DNA of 64,000 bases from Mesorhizobium sp. M7A.T.Ca.US.000.02.2.1 (GCF_003996995.1 NZ_RZTT01000001.1:1-64000); one strand, 5' to 3'. Positions 36,644 to 45,410 are shown, counted from the stretch's first letter. Numbers and translations are program-made. The notes: generated from the sequence alone by a model not told the origin.

Positions 36644-38913
36644 GTTGTTGTGCACCGGGCGCCGAAATGGCGCTTGATCTGGTCAACACCGGATCGGTCC
36701 TGCCGTCCAGCCAGGAGATCAGGCTGGCGAGCCGATCGCTTGGCGATGATCTTCACCAGACCGATCTTTCAGTACCGACGGTTCATTGCGCAGGCTGCAT
36801 CCAGACGATCGAGACGGCGCTGGGAAAGCTCGATCGCGTCGAGAGCGCCCGCGTCAACCTGTCGACGAAACGGGTCTCTGTCCGGTGGCGTGGTGACGAG
36901 GTCCCACCGTTCGTCGTCGCGCTTGGGCGGCTAGGCTACCAGGCGCATCTCTTCCCTTCCGAGGTCGGCGACAAGGACAGGACGTTATCGGATTTGATCC
37001 GCGCGGTCGCGGTTGCCGGCTTTGCGGCGGGCAACATCATGCTGCTTTCGGTCTCGGTCTGGTCCGGCGCCGAAGGTGCTACCCGCGACCTGTTTCACTG
37101 GGTCTCGGCGCTGATCGCCATTCCTGCCCTCGCCTTCGCCGGCGGCATCTTCTTCCGTTCGGCCTGGAATGCTTTGCGCCATGGCCGCATGAATATGGAC
37201 GTGCCGATCGCGGTCGGTGTTTCGCTCGCCTACGCCATGAGCCTCTACGAGACGATCAACCATGGCGATCACGCCTATTTTGACGCGTCGGTATCGCTGC
37301 TGTTCTTCCTGTTGATCGGCCGCACGTTGGATCACGTGATGCGCGAACGTGCCCGGACCGCTGTGAAAGGCCTGTCCCAGTTGGCCGCACATGGCGCCAT
37401 GGTGCTGCGCAGCGACGGCGCGCGCGACTATTTGCCGGTCGGCGAGATCGAACCAGGCATGCGGTTGTTGATCGCAGCCGGTGAGAGGATCCCCGTCGAC
37501 GGCAAGATCATCCAGGGAACGTCGGATCTCGACTGCTCGCTGGCCTCAGGCGAAAGCACGCCGAAAAACGTGGCGCCGGGCGAAGCAGTTCAGGCCGGCG
37601 TGCTCAATCTTACCGGCCCGCTGACGATTGAGGCGACAGCCGCCGCGAAGGATTCGTTTCTGGCGGAAATGGTTCGTCTTATGGAAGCCGCAGAGGGCGG
37701 CCGCGCGCATTATCGCCGGATCGCCGATCGCGTTTCAGCGCTCTATGCCCCGGTGGTTCATCTCACAGCCTTCGCGACGTTCCTTGGCTGGATGGCGGTG
37801 ACCGGCGACTGGCACCGGGCGATAACCATCGCCATTGCCGTTCTGATCATCACCTGCCCGTGCGCGCTCGGCCTCGCCGTACCGATCGTTCAGGTGGTCG
37901 CCGCGCGGCGCCTGTTTGAGAACGGCATCATGGTAAAGGACGGTTCTGCCATGGAGCGCCTGGCGACGATTGATACAGCGGTGTTCGACAAGACCGGAAC
38001 GCTCACGCTCGGCCAGCCCCGGCTGGTCAATGCATCGTCGATCGATCCGGCCATGCTGGCAGTCGCGGGAGACATGGCTACGCATTCCCGCCATCCTTTT
38101 TCAAAGGCCATAGCCGGTTTTGCCCATCCCGGCGGGCAGTACAAATTTGATGCCGTCACCGAGCATCCAGGGTTTGGAATCGAAGCCACTGGAGCCGGAA
38201 GCACCTGGCGGCTAGGCCGACGCGGATGGGCTGGATGGAGAGCCCGGACCGGTGGTGAAGGCAAACATGGCGGAACCGTGCTGACAAAAGACGGGTTCAT
38301 TGTCGCGACCTTCGATTTTGAGGACGCGCTGCGCGCAGACGCCAAGGCGGCGATCGGGCAATTGAGCCATGCCGGGGTGTCAGTGGAAATGCTGTCGGGC
38401 GATACTGCGGGTGCCTGCGGTGAAGTCGCAGAAATGCTGGGTGTCAAGGACTTCGTTCCGTGCCTGCTGCCATCCGGCAAGGTCGAGCGCATCGAGACCC
38501 TGGCGAAAGACGGACACAAGGTTCTGATGGTTGGCGACGGCCTCAACGACACGCCGGCGCTCAGCGCGGCGCATGTCTCGATCGCTCCAGCTACCGCCGC
38601 CGACATTGGCCGCAATGCCGCCGACTTCGTATTCCTGCGCGAAAGCCTTCTGGCAGTGCCTCTCGCGCTGGACGTCTCGCGCAAGGCGGGACACCTGATC
38701 CGCCAGAACATCGCGATTGCGATCGTCTACAATGCGGTGGCAGTACCAATCGCCATCCTCGGGCACGCCACGCCTTTGTTAGCGGCGATTGCCATGTCTG
38801 CCTCATCGGTGCTTGTTATTGGAAACGCATTGCGCTTGCACGGCTTCGGGGCGAATGCGACGCTGCAAGTTATTCAAAAAGTCGGACGCTCCGCAGTCAG
38901 CTATTCGGCATAA
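36640..38913 (+). CDS. fixI: FixI/CcoI, copper-transporting P1B-type ATPase
   Basis: 757 residues. It opens M-S-C-C-A-P-G, followed by a heavy-metal domain with H-C-A-G-C-I, the metal channel motif C-P-C-A-L-G-L, phosphorylation site D-K-T-G-T-L-T and hinge G-D-G-L-N-D. It supplies copper to the cbb3 oxidase. It overlaps fixH by 4 bp; fixS follows after 5 bp. Confidence 0.95.
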   Translation: MSCCAPGAEMALDLVNTGSVLPSSQEIRLASRSLGDDLHQTDLSVPTVHCAGCIQTIETALGKLDRVESARVNLSTKRVSVRWRGDEVPPFVVALGRLGYQAHLFPSEVGDKDRTLSDLIRAVAVAGFAAGNIMLLSVSVWSGAEGATRDLFHWVSALIAIPALAFAGGIFFRSAWNALRHGRMNMDVPIAVGVSLAYAMSLYETINHGDHAYFDASVSLLFFLLIGRTLDHVMRERARTAVKGLSQLAAHGAMVLRSDGARDYLPVGEIEPGMRLLIAAGERIPVDGKIIQGTSDLDCSLASGESTPKNVAPGEAVQAGVLNLTGPLTIEATAAAKDSFLAEMVRLMEAAEGGRAHYRRIADRVSALYAPVVHLTAFATFLGWMAVTGDWHRAITIAIAVLIITCPCALGLAVPIVQVVAARRLFENGIMVKDGSAMERLATIDTAVFDKTGTLTLGQPRLVNASSIDPAMLAVAGDMATHSRHPFSKAIAGFAHPGGQYKFDAVTEHPGFGIEATGAGSTWRLGRRGWAGWRARTGGEGKHGGTVLTKDGFIVATFDFEDALRADAKAAIGQLSHAGVSVEMLSGDTAGACGEVAEMLGVKDFVPCLLPSGKVERIETLAKDGHKVLMVGDGLNDTPALSAAHVSIAPATAADIGRNAADFVFLRESLLAVPLALDVSRKAGHLIRQNIAIAIVYNAVAVPIAILGHATPLLAAIAMSASSVLVIGNALRLHGFGANATLQVIQKVGRSAVSYSA

Positions 38914-38918
38914 TCCTC

Positions 38919-39074
38919 GTGACGACGTTGCTCTATCTCATACCAGTGGCCCTTTTTCTGGGTGCACTGGGTGTGTCCGGCTTCGTCTGGGCATTGCGAA
39001 GCGGTCAATACGAAGATCTCGACGGAGCCGCCGAGCGGATACTAATTGATCGGGACGACAAACCGGAACGCTGA
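38919..39074 (+). CDS. fixS: FixS/CcoS, small cbb3 assembly protein
   Basis: 51 residues from GTG 38919: V-T-T-L-L-Y-L-I-P-V-A-L-F-L-G-A-L-G-V-S-G-F-V-W-A-L-R-S-G-Q-Y, with the hallmark G-Q-Y-x-D-L-x-G motif followed by R-I-L-x-D. It is a single membrane helix. Its place at the end of fixGHI confirms it. Confidence 0.92.
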   Translation: MTTLLYLIPVALFLGALGVSGFVWALRSGQYEDLDGAAERILIDRDDKPER

Positions 39075-39377
39075 TTTCAATCCGCTGTGCATAAGATGCG
39101 CGGATCGCGCTCGTCAGTCGAGCCGGCTCGGTCGGGAACAAGCTGTCCATGCTCCATGCTCCATGACCATCTTGACCTAAGCTGCACACTACATTTGTGA
39201 AAAGCCTCTGTCGTGCGAAGGACTGCCTCCCATTGCACCCAGTATGAGGCGGCTGATGCCACGAGAGTACCTCGCGTGGCCGGACGAGAGCTTGGCCATG
39301 TGCGCACGGGTTCCAAAGTGGAACGTCACGGTCGATCACCTGACCGTAAACCGCCAGTGCCGATTGGTCATGTCTGG
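39075..39377. other. region after fixS with a truncated repeat
   Basis: No gene seen. A short run of ATGCTCC units lies at ~39149-39165. From about 39302 the sequence GGGTTCCAAAGTGGAACG resembles 40403-40420, the start of the repeat described at 39529/40434. Confidence 0.35.
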
Positions 39378-39391
39378 CTGATCCAGATCAG
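39378..39391 (+). promoter_or_regulatory. FNR/FixK box with no large gene directly downstream
   Basis: CTGATCCAGATCAG has the same half-sites as the boxes before hemN and fixN. The expected transcription start is about 39425, just before a 34-codon frame with a good ribosome binding site at 39442. Confidence 0.65.
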
Positions 39392-39441
39392 GGTCATACT
39401 CATCGGTGTGTTCTATTGACCAGTCTTCGACGGAGAAATGC

Positions 39442-39546
39442 ATGACTTACGGAAAGATTGGTCGTCATTATCAGCACCTTCACGGTTCTGGGTTTTCTGT
39501 CGTGTGGTCGGCCATGCCTTGTGCTTACGGCGCAGCCATTAGCTGA
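39442..39546 (+). CDS. possible small protein behind the FNR/FixK box
   Basis: 34 codons, M-T-Y-G-K-I-G-R-H-Y-Q-H-L-H-G-S-G-F, then S-V-V-W-S-A-M-P-C-A-Y-G-A-A-I-S. GGAG lies 6 bp before the ATG, and the frame sits at the right distance from the box at 39378. No family recognised. It may be a real small protein or the truncated start of a lost gene. Confidence 0.35.
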   Translation: MTYGKIGRHYQHLHGSGFSVVWSAMPCAYGAAIS

Positions 39547-39725
39547 CCGGCGTCGTGTGTATCTCGCTTGCTGGCTGACCATCCGCGTGGCTGCGCGGAC
39601 ACGGGGGCCGATCAACAGCTTTCGCCTTTGATGGGTTGTGTGCGTCGTTGCCGATCCATCCCGATTCCCGGCCCGCGCCTTGAGGCTATGCGACGGTACC
39701 GGAACCCAGCGCACGTCACGCGGTT
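39529..39725 (+). repeat. imperfect direct repeat, left copy (flanks the CHAT-like gene)
   Basis: Aligns with 40434-40636 with small indels. Shared blocks include CTCGCTTGCTGG, GGCTGCGCGG, CGTTGCCGATC and the end GGTTCC/AGTTCC. The origin is not recognised. Confidence 0.65.
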
Positions 39726-39781
39726 CCGCGCGCGTGGTGTCCGCTCGTCACGACGATGAACGAACAAGCGGCTGGAGTACC

Positions 39782-40393
39782 ATGAACACCGTACACATCA
39801 TCGACTGCCACAATGCAAATGACTACTTCGCCGACAGGCAAGAGGGACCGATCGTGCAGCACTTGTTAAAGGCTGTCAACATCCGCGCGGAGCTCCACAT
39901 GGCGTTGAACCGAACGAAATTTGGTGAGGCTGTAGTACGAGCGATGGAGGCGGAGTGCGACGTGCTTCACATCGCCGGGCACGGCAATGGTGACGGGATC
40001 GCTTCGTCCAGTGGGCGAAGTGGCCTTCTTTGGGCTGACTTCGTAGAAATGTTCCAGGGCTCGCATCCAGCGCCGAAGATCCTCGTGATGTCAACGTGCT
40101 GCGGAGCATCATCGGGGTTGGGACGTGCGTTTTCGAGATCGATCAACCGTCCGAAGTTGATCATTGGTTCGAGTGACGCGCGCTATTTCGACGACTATGT
40201 CGCCGCGTGGGCTTTGCTCTATCGGCGACTAAATTGCAAGGACATCGACATCGAAGCCATGCAGCAGGTTCTTGATGAGATATGCGCGGTCGTGGATAAA
40301 AGTTTCCGCTACCTTGGCTGGGATGACGAGAGAGAGCGCTACGTTCGATACCCTCGCAAGAGAGCCCGCTTCGACGTCGTGGAGCGTGAGTAG
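39782..40393 (+). CDS. small CHAT/caspase-like protein
   Basis: 203 residues. The fold pattern is a caspase-like alpha/beta domain: N-terminal strand V-H-I-I-D-C-H, then C-D-V-L-H-I-A-G-H-G-N-G-D-G with the candidate catalytic His, and K-I-L-V-M-S-T-C-C-G-A-S-S-G-L-G with the candidate catalytic Cys, then L-I-I-G-S-S-D-A. H-G and a downstream C-G-A-S in this order define CHAT/caspase-type cysteine peptidases. No extra sensor or repeat domain is present, so the partner would have to be encoded elsewhere. GGAG precedes the ATG. It lies between imperfect direct repeats, a sign of separate acquisition. Substrate and role unknown. Confidence 0.6.
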   Translation: MNTVHIIDCHNANDYFADRQEGPIVQHLLKAVNIRAELHMALNRTKFGEAVVRAMEAECDVLHIAGHGNGDGIASSSGRSGLLWADFVEMFQGSHPAPKILVMSTCCGASSGLGRAFSRSINRPKLIIGSSDARYFDDYVAAWALLYRRLNCKDIDIEAMQQVLDEICAVVDKSFRYLGWDDERERYVRYPRKRARFDVVERE

Positions 40394-40433
40394 TATGCGC
40401 AAGGGTTCCAGGTGGAATGTGGCGATCGATGCG

Positions 40434-40636
40434 GCGCGGCCGTGGCTGACCAGCGTCGCGAGTGTCTCGCTTGCTGGCGGCGATCTGCGCGGCTGCGCGG
40501 CCAAAGGGCGGGATCGGTTAGCCGCATCCACCTCTGAGCGCTTTGAGTGCTTCGTTGCCGATCGATGCGAATCTCCCGGCCCAGCGCCTTTAGGCAATGC
40601 GGCGGCCACGGAGCTCATGTCACTCGGCTCAGTTCC
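40434..40636 (+). repeat. imperfect direct repeat, right copy (flanks the CHAT-like gene)
   Basis: Partner of 39529-39725. Together with the 40395-40420 part it also matches 39302-39340, so the left copy looks split by a ~185-bp stretch that contains the FNR box and the 34-codon frame. Confidence 0.65.
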
Positions 40637-40676
40637 ACCGTTACACGAGGATAGGCGACCGGATGGCGGCACGCTG

Positions 40677-41855
40677 ATGGGCTCTGACGATAATTTTGAC
40701 ATCGTTGTCGTTGGAGCCGGCCCGGTCGGCCTTTCGTTCGCTGCGTCGCTTGCCCAAAGCGAACTCAAGGTGGCAGTTGTTGAACAGAACACATTCGATA
40801 GTCTGGCGAATCCGGCTTTCGATGGTCGCGAAATCGCGCTGACCAACGCTTCGATCAGAACCCTTCGCGAGCTCGGCGCCTGGGATGTCATCCCGGCTTC
40901 GGACAAATCAGCACTTCAAGGCGCGCGCGTGCTCAACGGCTCGAGCGCATTCGCTCTTCGTTTCGATCCTCCCAGCAACTCTGGAGAACCGCTGGGGGTT
41001 TTGGTTCCAAATTGCCGGATCCGCGAGGCGCTGTTCAAAATCGTCCGCTTGCAGGATCGCGCCCGGCTGTTGTGCGGCCACTCGGTCGTCGATGCAACAA
41101 ACAGCCAAGAAGGAGCAGTCGTAACGCTCTCTAATGGCGCGCGTTTAACTGCTCGGCTGGTTGTTGCCGCGGATTCGCGTTTGTCCGCCACGCGTGATCT
41201 GCTAGGCATCGGCGCCGATATCAACCGGCTTGGCCACTCGATGCTGATTTGCCGAGTGAGGCACGAGCGCGCCCACCACCAGATCGCCATCGAATGGTTC
41301 GATCACCATCAGACGATAGCGATGTTGCCCCTCGCGGAGGGCATGTCGTCGCTGCTGCTCACATTGCGCTCAAACGAGGCCTATAGACTGCTTGCCTTCG
41401 ATGATGATTTGTTCCTGTCGGAGTTGACGAAACGGTGTCGAGGGCGCCTTGGAAAAATGACCTTGGCAAGCAAGCGCCACACCTATCCGCTGGTCACGAC
41501 CTGGGCGCACAAATTCCGGGCGCCGAGCGCCGCACTCATCGGCGACGCTGCCATCGGCATGCACCCGGTGACCGCTCACGGATTCAACATCGGTCTCAGC
41601 AGCCAGAAGCAACTCGCCCGTGGAATCATGACTGCGTGCCGCGACGGCCGCAATGTTGGCGACCCCGACATGCTGCATATATACGAAAGGCGGCTGCGCC
41701 TGTCGGCGGCGCCGCTCTACCATGCAACGAACATATTGATTGGACTCTACTCCAGAGACCACCTGGCGGCACGGCTTGCAAGGCATCTGGGGCTTCGCTT
41801 TGCCCAACATGTTCCCCTTGTCCGGCATGGGATATCGGCGGAGCTCCAGCGGTGA
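40677..41855 (+). CDS. ubiM: UbiH/UbiM-family FAD-dependent hydroxylase
   Basis: 392 residues from ATG 40677. Rossmann motif I-V-V-V-G-A-G-P-V-G-L-S-F-A (FAD), D-G-R-E-I-A-L-T-N-A-S (UbiH-family motif), and G-D-A-A-I-G-M-H-P-V-T-A-H-G-F-N-I-G-L (second FAD motif with the UbiH-type H-P and G-x-N-x-G). It fits ubiquinone-ring hydroxylases, most like UbiM (demethoxyubiquinone hydroxylase), which can replace UbiF/Coq7. Ubiquinone is needed for the respiration the fix genes support, but the link is inference. The assignment within the UbiFHIM group is uncertain. Longer upstream frames run through the repeat and are not used. Confidence 0.7.
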   Translation: MGSDDNFDIVVVGAGPVGLSFAASLAQSELKVAVVEQNTFDSLANPAFDGREIALTNASIRTLRELGAWDVIPASDKSALQGARVLNGSSAFALRFDPPSNSGEPLGVLVPNCRIREALFKIVRLQDRARLLCGHSVVDATNSQEGAVVTLSNGARLTARLVVAADSRLSATRDLLGIGADINRLGHSMLICRVRHERAHHQIAIEWFDHHQTIAMLPLAEGMSSLLLTLRSNEAYRLLAFDDDLFLSELTKRCRGRLGKMTLASKRHTYPLVTTWAHKFRAPSAALIGDAAIGMHPVTAHGFNIGLSSQKQLARGIMTACRDGRNVGDPDMLHIYERRLRLSAAPLYHATNILIGLYSRDHLAARLARHLGLRFAQHVPLVRHGISAELQR

Positions 41856-42109
41856 TACTGCACCAGCAGTCGCATTTTTGCGCGTGCTGGGCGAGCGATG
41901 GGAGAGAGTGCATGATGCACCGGAGTAATCCTGCTCCCCGACGCTGATCTCCGATTGAAGAATTAACCCGTCCTTCAGGGGGGCTGCATAGGCTGCGGAC
42001 AAGCAGGAGTAAGCAAGCTGACCCGTCCAGCCTTGGAAAAGAAGATCCGCTGGAGGCGAGAATCCTTCAGGACCAGCTCGCTGATCTGAGGGCAGGCCTT
42101 TTCGTCTCA
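41856..42109. other. region between ubiM-like and GGDEF-EAL genes
   Basis: The frame of the downstream gene is open back to ~41948 and reads E-A-R-I-L-Q-D-Q-L-A-D-L-R-A-G-L-F-V-S before the assigned ATG, but it has no ATG, GTG or TTG. The gene's original 5' end may have been lost here. Confidence 0.4.
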
Positions 42110-43933
42110 ATGCCGATAAGCATTGTGCTGTCCGGGCTGATTTTGACCGTGCAGGCCCTTTCCGGGAACGGTCTTGCTGGCGCGGCCTGGTTTTCGGTCG
42201 TTAATGCGATAAATGCCGCCCGCCTTGCACTCGCCCGTCATCAGCTGAAGGAACCCGGAGTCCAGGATGATCTGACACGGGTTTGGCTGCGGCTTCGCTG
42301 GTTTGGCAGGCTTGCTCTTCTGGCGGGATTCACCTGGTCATTCCTTGCCATCCTAACGGCTGGATACACGACGTCTCAAGCATCGCTGCATCTAATAATT
42401 CTGGCGGGCATTTCAGCTGGCGCGGTCACGTACGGCAGCTCATATGCTGCGGCAGCGATATGCTTCATCACACCGCCACTCCTCATTGCCGCCGCATGTT
42501 TGCTGACGAAGGGAGCCCCGGAAAACTACATTCGGGCTTTTGCCGTCCTGCTTTTCGAGGGCGGCCTGGTTCGATCCTCGTTCGTTGGACAAGCGCGCTT
42601 CCGTGACGCGAGCCGCCTGAGACATCAAGCCGAGCGGCTTGCCGCGGAAATGGAGCGCAATTCCAGGGAGGACCATCTTACCGCGCTCCTCAACAGGCGG
42701 GGCCTCGAACATGCAATCGATCAGTTTGAGAACACCGATGGACCCTTTGTGGCCATGCTGATTGATCTGGACGGGTTCAAATCTGTCAACGGTACCTACG
42801 GTCACAGAACGGGTGACGAGCTGCTTGCCAGGATCGCCCGCCGAATAGAGGAAGAAGCACCGGAGGGCTCAACGCTCGCCCGCATCGGTGGGGATGAATT
42901 CGTGCTGGTTTTTTCTTCGCGAAAGAATTCTCCTTCTCCCACCAATCTCGCGTCCAATCTCATAGCCAAGCTTGCTCGCCCCTATCCTGGGATCGCATCC
43001 GTCCGCATTGGAGCGTCTATAGGAATCTACTTGGCTGAAAACCCCGGACTGACGGAAATGTTGTTGCGGGCCGACATCGCCCTTTACACAGCTAAGCGCC
43101 GCGGCAGGAATGAATTTTGTCTGTTCGGTGCCGAGCTAGCCCGGGAACTGCAACGCCGCCAGTCAATCGAACGCGATCTTCATTCGGCGATAACGATGAG
43201 AAGCTTGGTCGCTTGGTTTCAGCCAATCGTAAGACTCGAAACTGAAGCCGTCGTCGGTTTTGAAGCCTTGCTAAGATGGTCTCACCCGCTTCACGGTCCC
43301 ATTTCTCCGCCCGAGATCATGACAGCGGCACGCGAAACTGGAATGCTTCAGCTGCTAACTCAAACGGTATTCGCCGACTGTTGCGCTCTTATCGAGGGCT
43401 TGGTCAAAGCTGACCGTCGTGATGTTCGTGTGGCGATGAATGTTTCACCGCGCGAGTTGGAAGCTGGCGATATTGACGAGATGATTCTTAATGGTCTGGC
43501 GGCAAAAGACCTCCCTGCAACGATGTTCGACATCGAGATTACCGAAGAAGCCCCAGTGGATCCGGACAGAGTGGATGAAAAGCTCGGCCAGCTTTCACAT
43601 GCTGGCATTTCTATCGCGCTCGAGGACTTCGGCACCGGTTTTTCGACGTTGGCATCGCTCAAGGACAGTCGGATCAGGAAAGTGAAAATAGATCAGGGCT
43701 TCATTCGCGGCTTAGCCAAGTCCCGGGAGAATCGGCTGCTTGTCAAAGCGGTGATTGATCTTGGTAGGACGCTCGGGATCGAGGTCATGGCCGAGGGCGT
43801 TGAAACAGAGGCAGATCGGCAAACTCTGTACAAGCTTGGCTGCAGAACCGCGCAGGGCTTCCTGTTCTCTAAGGCAGTGCCTCTCCATTTGGCACTTGAT
43901 TCGGTAGTAAAAGAGCACGCGAAGGAGTTGTGA
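42110..43933 (+). CDS. membrane GGDEF-EAL protein (c-di-GMP turnover), 5' end possibly truncated
   Basis: 607 residues. About four or five N-terminal membrane helices (1-155) are followed by a GGDEF domain with an intact R-I-G-G-D-E-F motif (~250) and an EAL domain with G-F-E-A-L-L-R-W, M-N-V-S-P-R-E-L, E-I-T-E-E-A, K-V-K-I-D-Q-G-F-I and A-E-G-V-E-T-E. In the usual D-D-F-G-T-G motif the first Asp is Glu (L-E-D-F-G-T-G-F-S), which may reduce phosphodiesterase activity. The GGDEF helix reads S-V-N-G-T-Y-G-H in place of V-N-D. Both activities are possible; which dominates cannot be read from sequence. The start is uncertain because no Shine-Dalgarno sequence is close. Confidence 0.85.
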   Translation: MPISIVLSGLILTVQALSGNGLAGAAWFSVVNAINAARLALARHQLKEPGVQDDLTRVWLRLRWFGRLALLAGFTWSFLAILTAGYTTSQASLHLIILAGISAGAVTYGSSYAAAAICFITPPLLIAAACLLTKGAPENYIRAFAVLLFEGGLVRSSFVGQARFRDASRLRHQAERLAAEMERNSREDHLTALLNRRGLEHAIDQFENTDGPFVAMLIDLDGFKSVNGTYGHRTGDELLARIARRIEEEAPEGSTLARIGGDEFVLVFSSRKNSPSPTNLASNLIAKLARPYPGIASVRIGASIGIYLAENPGLTEMLLRADIALYTAKRRGRNEFCLFGAELARELQRRQSIERDLHSAITMRSLVAWFQPIVRLETEAVVGFEALLRWSHPLHGPISPPEIMTAARETGMLQLLTQTVFADCCALIEGLVKADRRDVRVAMNVSPRELEAGDIDEMILNGLAAKDLPATMFDIEITEEAPVDPDRVDEKLGQLSHAGISIALEDFGTGFSTLASLKDSRIRKVKIDQGFIRGLAKSRENRLLVKAVIDLGRTLGIEVMAEGVETEADRQTLYKLGCRTAQGFLFSKAVPLHLALDSVVKEHAKEL

Positions 43934-44775
43934 CCGGCCTCTCCGTCCGTGCTGCTCGCGGAACTTTCATGTGGGGTGGACCTGACGCGCGAAAGCCGTT
44001 TCGGACGGTAGAGTTATTACGGGGGCGAAACTGAGCACGTGGTTTGGATAGCAGCAATCCGGTCCACCGGCGCACATGCAGCGGCTTCATGCAAGCGTTC
44101 AAGTTGCGAGATGAGCTTGAGTGAACGACGTCGGAGAATTGCGTCCCTTGGACGCTGGTTTCGCGGTTCCCGTAGGATTCGATTACGGGAAGCGTTCTTG
44201 GCTGCTTCTCGGCTCAGCGCTCATCCGGATGAACAACGTACCCGCGGTCAAGGTTTTCGCGACCTCAACCCAGTCACCATCCCGCAACAGCAGCGGTCGG
44301 GTCCTGATCAAGCGCTCAGCCTCAGCACAGGTGCTGGAGCAACGGTAGAGCGCGGAAAACGTGTATCGGAATGCGCTGGCTCACCATAGGAAGCTGCCAC
44401 GGCATGTCGAATGTCCCCAGGGGGCGGGACCGTTCCCTTGCATTTGTCTCGATGACGGGCTCTCAAAGCTAAAGCCAAGAGAGCTTTATAAAAATCGCAC
44501 CCGATCGGCTGCGCAACGACGACCAGCTGAGGCCCGATCGGGTGCTAAGGTCGTGCCAAAAAAGGCGCGTCACTGTCGCATTTCTAGCCGGCTTGCGATC
44601 GGACGTCATCTCTTGGCGATCGTTGCCCCTTCTCTCAAATGCGCTTAGCGGCGCCGACGGCGAATAGCGCAAGCTTTTCCACCCGTTTCTACTCCACTAC
44701 CGAGACTCGTCACCAACCTCCTTTTATTCGCTTCCATATGGCCCATCCTGTCTCCAATCGAGGAGGAGCGCGAAC
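43934..44775. other. gene-poor region near the ICE end
   Basis: About 840 bp with only weak, overlapping short frames (e.g. 44361-44648) that I do not accept as genes. The one clear structure is the inverted repeat at 44497-44545. Confidence 0.45.
44497..44545. repeat. 12-bp perfect inverted repeat with 25-bp spacer
   Basis: GCACCCGATCGG (44497-44508) and CCGATCGGGTGC (44534-44545). It could be a paired protein-binding site, a terminator-like stem without T run, or a mobile-element end. No gene is assigned next to it. Confidence 0.55.
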
Positions 44776-45063
44776 ATGGGCCAAGCCGTAGAACGTCTCA
44801 GTCTCGGGAATTCTTCTGCTCGCCAAACTGCCGTTGTCACCGGCACCATATTTGGCAGGGTGACAGTGAACGACAAGATATCAGGCGTTCTTGTCTGGGC
44901 TGAACTATGCTTGCAAGCCATAACCCAAAAATCGCCGATCCCTTTGAATTCGAGCCGGATGAATGGGTGTTTCAAAATTTTTGGCGGTTTTAGGCAGAAC
45001 CCTCCGATGGCCCGCGTACCGGTCAAGCTTCGTGAGCACTTTAGGTTCGTCGATCAGGCATAG
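44776..45063 (+). CDS. possible small hypothetical protein
   Basis: 95 codons beginning M-G-Q-A-V-E-R-L-S-L-G-N-S-S-A-R-Q-T-A-V-V-T-G-T-I-F-G. GAGGAGG lies ~10 bp before the ATG, which is its best support. No family recognised; the second half (K-I-F-G-G-F-R-Q-N-P) is unremarkable. It could be a decayed remnant. Confidence 0.35.
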   Translation: MGQAVERLSLGNSSARQTAVVTGTIFGRVTVNDKISGVLVWAELCLQAITQKSPIPLNSSRMNGCFKIFGGFRQNPPMARVPVKLREHFRFVDQA

Positions 45064-45074
45064 GTTTCTATCCC

Positions 45075-45410
45075 ATGCCACATGCTGGCCGTTTGCCTAG
45101 TTCGGAAGCCCTCGAGAGGCGTTGCTCGTCTTGGTATGGCGTCGCCCCTTTTTCCGATCCATCGGCCACGGAGCTAGAATGCTGTCTAGCTGTTGCCGCC
45201 TACTTGGTCATCCGGCATGGAGATGCCTATATACCGACCTTCGAAAGGCTGGAATACGAGGTCGAACAAATGCGGCGGAAGCTCGGAAATCGCGAGCGAG
45301 CGCAGCGCGTGCTGGCCACGCTCAACCTAAATGGCTCGGACAGCTGGAGCCGTGAGGTTGGTTCTCAAGGCCTGGATGGCGCCGCAATCACATTCGCCCG
45401 GGCGGGGTAA
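45075..45410 (+). CDS. hypothetical protein, rhizobial plasmid/ICE type
   Basis: 111 codons. The core S-A-T-E-L-E-C-C-L-A-V-A-A-Y-L-V-I-R-H-G-D-A-Y-I-P-T-F-E-R-L-E-Y-E-V is a convincing helical protein like small proteins often seen on rhizobial plasmids. It converges with the integrase and overlaps its 3' end by 23 bp. A fragment of a relative lies at 28083. Function unknown. Confidence 0.5.
   Translation: MPHAGRLPSSEALERRCSSWYGVAPFSDPSATELECCLAVAAYLVIRHGDAYIPTFERLEYEVEQMRRKLGNRERAQRVLATLNLNGSDSWSREVGSQGLDGAAITFARAG

Noticed and set aside
44361-44648. 95-codon frame in the gene-poor region
   Set aside because: Weak start, no family features, and it spans the inverted repeat at 44497.
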